DNA of 12,396 nucleotides, taken from positions 1 through 12,396 of the forward strand of contig JAOXYB010045481.1 in NCBI GenBank assembly GCA_028565635.1, in the 5' to 3' direction. This document shows, in pieces, positions 11,101-12,396 of this stretch. How positions within the stretch are numbered: the stretch's first letter is position 1; each line of letters opens with the position of its first letter. The translations under genes and the position numbers were made by a program. Below the pieces are notes generated by a model, which saw only the letters and a list, made by a program, of their open reading frames with translations, made no database searches and was not told the origin of the DNA. This DNA is from Phoronis ovalis. Taxonomy: Eukaryota > Phoronida > Phoronidae.

Positions 11101-11486
11101 ATAAAAGGTCAACTCTTAAATCTTTGCATTTTTTATAAGACAAGGTTCCTGTTAAAGTAGTACACAGAAAATCCATCAATTTCAGTGATATTAGCTTAAT
11201 ACTTTGCCTTTATAGGATGTAAGAGCCCTTTTCTTGAAACAGTATTCAACTCTTTTCATTATAAGCTTTACCTCAGCACTGTCGATAGAACTCAACCTGT
11301 CTCTTGCAGATGCAATCATCTGGGACGGTTTTGGTGTTTGTACAGGGGAGATAAGACTGAAGTCTGTGTCAGAAAAATCAGTAGTATAGTCTGCATCTGT
11401 ATCATGTAGTATATCTGGTTTAGACCGGCGGCCATATTTTTTGTCTCCTTTCACATACTTAGCTGGTACCTCGTCGGTTGTCACAC
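1991..11486 (-). CDS. NIN: Ninein / ninein-like centrosomal protein gene (partial, 17 exons traced)
   Basis: Ninein-family proteins sit on the mother centriole and centrosome. There they anchor microtubule minus ends, bind gamma-tubulin complexes and act as dynein adaptors (family knowledge). Seen here: 17 exons, all GT-AG, with matching phases, giving 1035 uninterrupted codons. Exon bounds, 5' to 3' in the gene: 11486-11272, 10950-10863, 10603-10431, 10139-9889, 9642-9427, 9037-8897, 7974-7800, 7486-7370, 7169-6794, 6282-6092, 5604-5444, 5060-4889, 4630-4508, 4033-3871, 3688-3498, 2682-2485, 2146-1991. Order of parts: a KYVKGDKKYGRRS motif as in human ninein, a Ser/Thr linker, EF-hand-like loops (residues 131-280), then coiled coil (315-1035) interrupted by a basic/Ser linker (513-583). 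Human NIN and NINL share this order. The single invertebrate gene probably predates their split, so NIN versus NINL is arbitrary. Both ends of the gene are missing. Confidence 0.93.
2147..2484 (-). other. Ninein intron 16
   Basis: 338 bp between exons 16 and 17, gtgtgt to ttcaag, phase 0. AT-rich, with A-runs near 2340-2360. I see nothing else in it. Confidence 0.85.
2485..2682 (-). CDS. NIN: Ninein exon 16: coiled coil (symmetric exon)
   Basis: 198 nt (66 codons), phase 0 on both sides, acceptor atttcctgtag, donor GAAAAG|gtgtgt. It encodes DEFVDQMERIRTAFQEEREE, then RQIHALEDENMMLRETDDQG, and a second helix IERLNREIDMLRDENEK (residues 918-983). The central DDQG may be a stutter or hinge in the coil. 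Confidence 0.9.
2683..3497 (-). other. Ninein intron 15
   Basis: 815 bp, gtatgt to cctgtag, phase 0. It is the second longest intron and AT-rich. I found no in-phase exon flanked by usable splice sites, but a missed phase-0 coiled-coil exon cannot be fully excluded by eye. Confidence 0.8.
3498..3688 (-). CDS. NIN: Ninein exon 15: very highly charged coiled coil
   Basis: 191 nt, acceptor ctaattacag, residues 854-917, donor ATTGAA|gtatgt in phase 0. It encodes YDLDEKHQKDLDELKRKHKD and then RHQEKMATMQDQFQDEKEKL, a Lys/Glu/Asp-rich helix. Confidence 0.9.
3871..4033 (-). CDS. NIN: Ninein exon 14: coiled coil
   Basis: 163 nt, acceptor ttaattatag, residues 800-853, strong donor CTTA|gtaagt in phase 1. 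It opens with GPESLKGKLKEDFYSMLDQY, where Gly-Pro probably makes a short break in the helix, and resumes with EEVILAEKSSMLDTFQRDKD and a charged helix. Confidence 0.89.
4034..4507 (-). other. Ninein intron 13
   Basis: 474 bp, gtatag to attatag, phase 0. No coding or structured element seen. Confidence 0.85.
4508..4630 (-). CDS. NIN: Ninein exon 13: coiled coil (symmetric exon)
   Basis: 123 nt (41 codons), phase 0 on both sides, acceptor tttttcttcag, donor GTTCAG|gtatag. It encodes ELQMEFDRQRKALLERFDQE and then KSQLEEKHRMEIYDYENAF (residues 759-799). Skipping it would keep the reading frame. Confidence 0.9.
4889..5060 (-). CDS. NIN: Ninein exon 12: coiled coil
   Basis: 172 nt, acceptor ctttcctcag, residues 701-758, donor GTACAAGAG|gtaaca in phase 0. 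It encodes LHAETEDEIQARISDVKENL and then REKEDLELSLMKDHDDYEQL, continuing as helix to KLKLVQE. Confidence 0.9.
5061..5443 (-). other. Ninein intron 11
   Basis: 383 bp, gtatga to cctcag, phase 2. It contains a short TA-rich run (TAGTATTAGTATATATATATG near 5200-5220), cited here only as low-complexity sequence. Nothing else seen. Confidence 0.85.
5444..5604 (-). CDS. NIN: Ninein exon 11: coiled coil
   Basis: 161 nt, acceptor ttctatgcag, residues 648-700, donor GAAAG|gtatga in phase 2. It encodes EQIRDEYESEKETLLKRIKQ and then HDDERHDLIVKHESEKNLLE, a highly charged helix with no Pro or Gly. Two plus-strand open frames over this stretch are antisense shadows. Confidence 0.9.
5605..6091 (-). other. 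Ninein intron 10
   Basis: 487 bp, gtaatg to tatgcag, phase 0. Open frames that run from exons 10 and 11 into it are fortuitous read-through past the splice sites. Confidence 0.85.
6092..6282 (-). CDS. NIN: Ninein exon 10: coiled coil
   Basis: 191 nt, acceptor gttttcacag, residues 584-647, donor GAAAAG|gtaatg in phase 0. It encodes MDKLKTEKDQEIRTMKLTME and then ERKGMEQAFKLEITDMM. ERKGMEQA matches the ERKDMEQA of human NINL at the equivalent place (from memory), which supports both the frame and the family. Confidence 0.92.
6283..6793 (-). other. Ninein intron 9
   Basis: 511 bp, gttagt to ttcacag, phase 1. A minus open frame (6471-6737) and a plus open stretch near 6571-6672 lie in it. Neither matches a family I know. 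Confidence 0.8.
6794..7169 (-). CDS. NIN: Ninein exon 9: coiled coil ending in a basic, Ser-rich, low-complexity linker
   Basis: 376 nt, the largest exon; acceptor tgccttctag, residues 459-583, donor GAAG|gttagt in phase 1. The helix EKLKQYEHENKELRDKNDEL resembles the EYELKCRDLQDRNDEL segment of NINL (from memory). It ends in KRRRRRGTR (from residue 513, bases 6990-7007). A disordered-looking linker then carries KRRNS (PKA-like RRxS at Ser546), an acidic NSDEDDTS, STPS, and RRRLPS (RxRxxS at Ser574). The kinase assignments are inferred from consensus only. Confidence 0.93.
7370..7486 (-). CDS. NIN: Ninein exon 8: coiled coil (symmetric exon)
   Basis: 117 nt (39 codons), phase 0 on both sides, acceptor aaattttag, donor AGAAAG|gtatct. 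It encodes DVERLEKEVQELSEKCVGLE and continues as helix to ADLRRK (residues 420-458). Skipping it would keep the frame. Confidence 0.88.
7487..7799 (-). other. Ninein intron 7
   Basis: 313 bp, gtacta to attttag, phase 0. AT-rich, nothing else seen. Confidence 0.85.
7800..7974 (-). CDS. NIN: Ninein exon 7: conserved coiled coil
   Basis: 175 nt, residues 361-419. The acceptor is ttttgcaatttacag. The open frame extends further upstream, but only this acceptor gives the right phase and matches the family. It encodes RKYLEQIKNLQNEIEKEREM and then QAAKQKRKMEAEIDSLKEEE, parallel to the KERIAALKNELRKEREQ region of human ninein (from memory). The donor is CAACAG|gtacta in phase 0. Confidence 0.92.
7975..8896 (-). 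other. Ninein intron 6, the longest seen
   Basis: 922 bp, gtaagt to tttacag, phase 2. One TACATGTA octamer at 8875-8882. The protein aligns across this junction without a gap to the human family members as I remember them, so no exon appears to be missing. Confidence 0.85.
8897..9037 (-). CDS. NIN: Ninein exon 6: coiled coil
   Basis: 141 nt, acceptor tatgtag, residues 314-360, strong donor CA|gtaagt in phase 2. It encodes YLSEQMTTERDKLKTEVAEA and then ADERHSNIEKTNEKKL, a charged helix without Pro or Gly. It corresponds to the first coiled-coil block after the EF-hands in NIN and NINL. Confidence 0.9.
9038..9426 (-). other. Ninein intron 5
   Basis: 389 bp, gtaagc to atgtag, phase 2. No further feature seen. 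Confidence 0.85.
9427..9642 (-). CDS. NIN: Ninein exon 5: EF-hand-like units and start of coiled coil
   Basis: 216 nt, acceptor attgtag, residues 242-313, donor AAA|gtaagc in phase 2. The loop DFEGNGYAQPEE (237-248) crosses the exon 4/5 junction. A second loop, EFDMNTKINLQE (269-280), has Glu in place of Asp at position 1 and Thr in place of Gly at 6. The pattern EILEGLEFDMNTKINLQEL parallels EILKALDF...INLTEL of human ninein (from memory). It ends in the helix SIVLEQEL through SYQTELKHL, leading into the coiled coil. Confidence 0.93.
9889..10139 (-). CDS. NIN: Ninein exon 4: canonical EF-hand and linker
   Basis: 251 nt, acceptor aatttctag, residues 159-241, donor GGGAATGG|gtaaga in phase 2. 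ELQHLFDKL leads into the loop DVDQDGSVSFEE (168-179, bases 10077-10112). Asp sits at positions 1, 3 and 5, Gly at 6, a hydrophobic residue at 8 and Glu at 12, so it meets the full EF-hand calcium-binding consensus. EFLHGLFQHGG follows, like the FxxGLF helix of NIN and NINL. After a Pro/Ser/basic linker, the exon ends in SGIFSSLDFEGN, which opens the next EF-hand-like loop. Confidence 0.94.
10431..10603 (-). CDS. NIN: Ninein exon 3: EF-hand-like unit 1 of those visible
   Basis: 173 nt, acceptor ttacttag, residues 101-158, donor GAGGAG|gtagtc in phase 0. It encodes HLKSVWKELGVGRSGYLTVD and onward. The 12-residue loop at 131-142 starts with Gly instead of Asp and has Arg at position 4, so calcium binding by this loop is unlikely. 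Human ninein carries a comparable degenerate unit (LGITRDGHLN, from memory). The helix after the loop reads ELAKVCDHIGMDEMNEE. Confidence 0.92.
10826..10862. repeat. (ACTCT)n pentanucleotide microsatellite at the exon 2 splice donor
   Basis: Seven perfect ACTCT units plus AC. Read on the coding (minus) strand it is GTAGA repeated, beginning at the first base of intron 2, so the repeat supplies the donor GT itself. Confidence 0.95.
10863..10950 (-). CDS. NIN: Ninein exon 2: short Ser/Pro linker, donor inside a microsatellite
   Basis: 88 nt, acceptor gttgtag, residues 72-100 (SANLSIGDRSPENSKSPLTD and onward), ending GAAG|gtagag with one base of a split Gly codon. It has two SP dipeptides and no recognisable fold. 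The phases join exon 1 (0) to exon 3 (1) exactly. The donor GT is the first dinucleotide of a (GTAGA)n tract. Confidence 0.85.
10951..11271 (-). other. Ninein intron 1 (of those visible)
   Basis: 321 bp, gtaaag to ttgtag, phase 0. No further feature seen. Confidence 0.85.
11272..11486 (-). CDS. NIN: Ninein exon 1 (first confidently visible): KYVKGDKKYGRRS motif and Ser/Thr-Pro linker
   Basis: 215 nt, entered after a phase-1 junction (acceptor ttcctcag), codons for residues 1-71, donor GAG|gtaaag in phase 0. It encodes PAKYVKGDKKYGRRSKP, matching the PKYVRGGKRYGRRS stretch that follows the first EF-hand in human ninein (from memory). An acidic stretch (TDADYTTDFSDTDFS) follows, then SP and TP dipeptides in ISPVQTPKP, possible sites for proline-directed kinases. 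The frame remains open only back to the acceptor. No in-frame ATG precedes this motif, so the start codon lies upstream in an unidentified exon. Confidence 0.9.
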
Positions 11487-12267
11487 CTGAGGAATTCCCG
11501 AAAGTTGAAAAGAAAACATTGATAATATGTTTACAGTTTGTGCTAGTAATGCAAATGTATTACAACATGTTTTCAACTTCATTACATAACTCAGGCCCTT
11601 TATTATATAAGTTCTTTATAACTTCATAAAAATGTTCTCAATTACCTTGGAATTGCCATTGTTGTTACTCTCATTCATAAGATCCCATTCTGTTACTAGA
11701 ATTAGCTTGTGGTCATGCAACAGTGATCACATGAGTACTTTTCAAGCACCATCTGATCAGGGCACTTTATAGTGGTAAATATGTCGAGCTTAAAAAATTC
11801 CTATTAATTACTGTACTTTTGTAATATTGAGTATTCACAAAGGAAAAGGGCAAGTGCATCGGGAGGCATTACTAAGGGTGTGATAATACATATCAAATGC
11901 TGTAACAGTATATAACAATCTTAAAATGTCCCACATATTCCAATAAAATTTAGTGTTAACACCTTTATACAGTATACATATGCCATGTCCAGCGAAAATG
12001 CTATGTTATATTACCAAGACATTGGCAAGAACGTCCTTCTGCAACAGCACATAATGTGAATGAAGATTTATGAGTTTTATTGGCAATTTCCAATAATTCC
12101 AATTTTTCAAAATACTTTTATGAATTTAGATGGATTTCCTTCAAAACAAATCAGATCTGCCATTAAAGTTTTATTTTATTATCATCATTGCAAGAAAGAC
12201 AATTAGCAATGATATATAACAGAGGGAGACATCTTATGGAAGGTATGCAAAGCACTTAATAATTAGG
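11487..12267. other. Stretch upstream of visible exon 1, no confident exon
   Basis: The exon coding the protein start and first EF-hand should lie here or beyond the right edge, ending in phase 1. I found no EF-hand sequence. A weak candidate microexon near 11669-11695 is described in the findings. Otherwise it is AT-rich intron-like DNA. Confidence 0.55.
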
Positions 12268-12381
12268 CCGTGGTTAAACGTCCGGTTACCGGACGGCATA
12301 TCTTGGGGCTAAACGTCCTGACATTGAAAAATCTCGCGAGAACATCGTTCTGCCGGACGTTTTACTTACTTACTTGTCCGG
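12268..12381. promoter_or_regulatory. CpG-dense patch with TCTCGCGAGA and CGTCC/GGACG palindromes
   Basis: I count about a dozen CpGs in roughly 115 bp, against very few in the AT-rich introns. It holds CGTCCGGT-T-ACCGGACG (12279-12295), exact TCTCGCGAGA (12332-12341), and AAACGTCCGG (12276-12285) inverted as CCGGACGTTT (12353-12362). TCTCGCGAGA is a known promoter element of vertebrate CpG-island genes, bound by BANP. Promoter function here is inference. The edge of a transposon with terminal repeats is the main alternative. Confidence 0.35.
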
Positions 12382-12396
12382 TCAAATAAAACTTCA

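Noticed and set aside
12022-12045. 24-nt candidate microexon (acceptor gttgcag, donor TTG|gtaata) on the minus strand
   Set aside because: Phase would fit, but the encoded residues (GRSCQCL) show no relation to ninein, and such short matches occur by chance.
12374-12396. Possible exon end with donor gtaagtaagt at the right edge (minus strand, phase 1)
   Set aside because: Only 23 nt are visible. It lies inside the CGTCC/GGACG repeat-rich patch, and the residues (EVLFDRT) do not resemble the ninein N-terminal EF-hand.
1-12396. A prokaryotic operon, phage, CRISPR array or defence system
   Set aside because: Spliced gene structure, LINE relic, microsatellite and metazoan centrosomal protein identify the DNA as eukaryotic. 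No repeat-spacer array or bacterial gene was seen.

Overview
The window looks like metazoan genomic DNA: AT-rich (roughly one-third G+C by eye), with short GT-AG introns of about 0.2-0.9 kb, a decayed LINE, a pentanucleotide microsatellite and a 15-bp minisatellite. The octamer TACATGTA occurs five times. From memory this word is common in mollusc genomes, so a mollusc or other lophotrochozoan is my best guess, not a firm assignment.

Minus strand, 11486 down to 1991: one multi-exon gene dominates. I traced 17 exons. Every junction is GT-AG and the codon phases chain without a break, giving 3107 nt: two bases of a split codon, then 1035 uninterrupted codons. The protein has a ninein-type motif (KYVKGDKKYGRRS), four EF-hand-like loops of which one is fully canonical, and a long coiled coil broken by a basic, Ser-rich linker. 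This is the invertebrate homologue of the centrosomal proteins ninein (NIN) and ninein-like (NINL). It is partial at both ends: the exon coding the start (and probably the first EF-hand) is not identified, and exon 17 ends in a splice donor, so the gene continues beyond position 1.

Plus strand, about 239-1255: a 5'-truncated, heavily frameshifted non-LTR retrotransposon (LINE) reverse-transcriptase relic lies antisense to the ninein gene, in its next intron or 3' flank. A 15-bp minisatellite carrying AGCGCT abuts its truncated end. An (AATAGA)n stretch closes its likely 3' end.

Right edge, about 12268-12381: a CpG-dense patch contains an exact TCTCGCGAGA palindrome, a 17-bp CGTCCGGT/ACCGGACG palindrome and a 10-bp inverted repeat. 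It may be promoter DNA or the edge of a mobile element.

I saw no convincing tRNA, rRNA, CRISPR array, bacterial-type operon or novel multi-gene system. The most distinctive local feature is a (ACTCT)n microsatellite that itself forms the splice donor of exon 2. Residue numbers below refer to the visible 1035-residue fragment, not the full protein.
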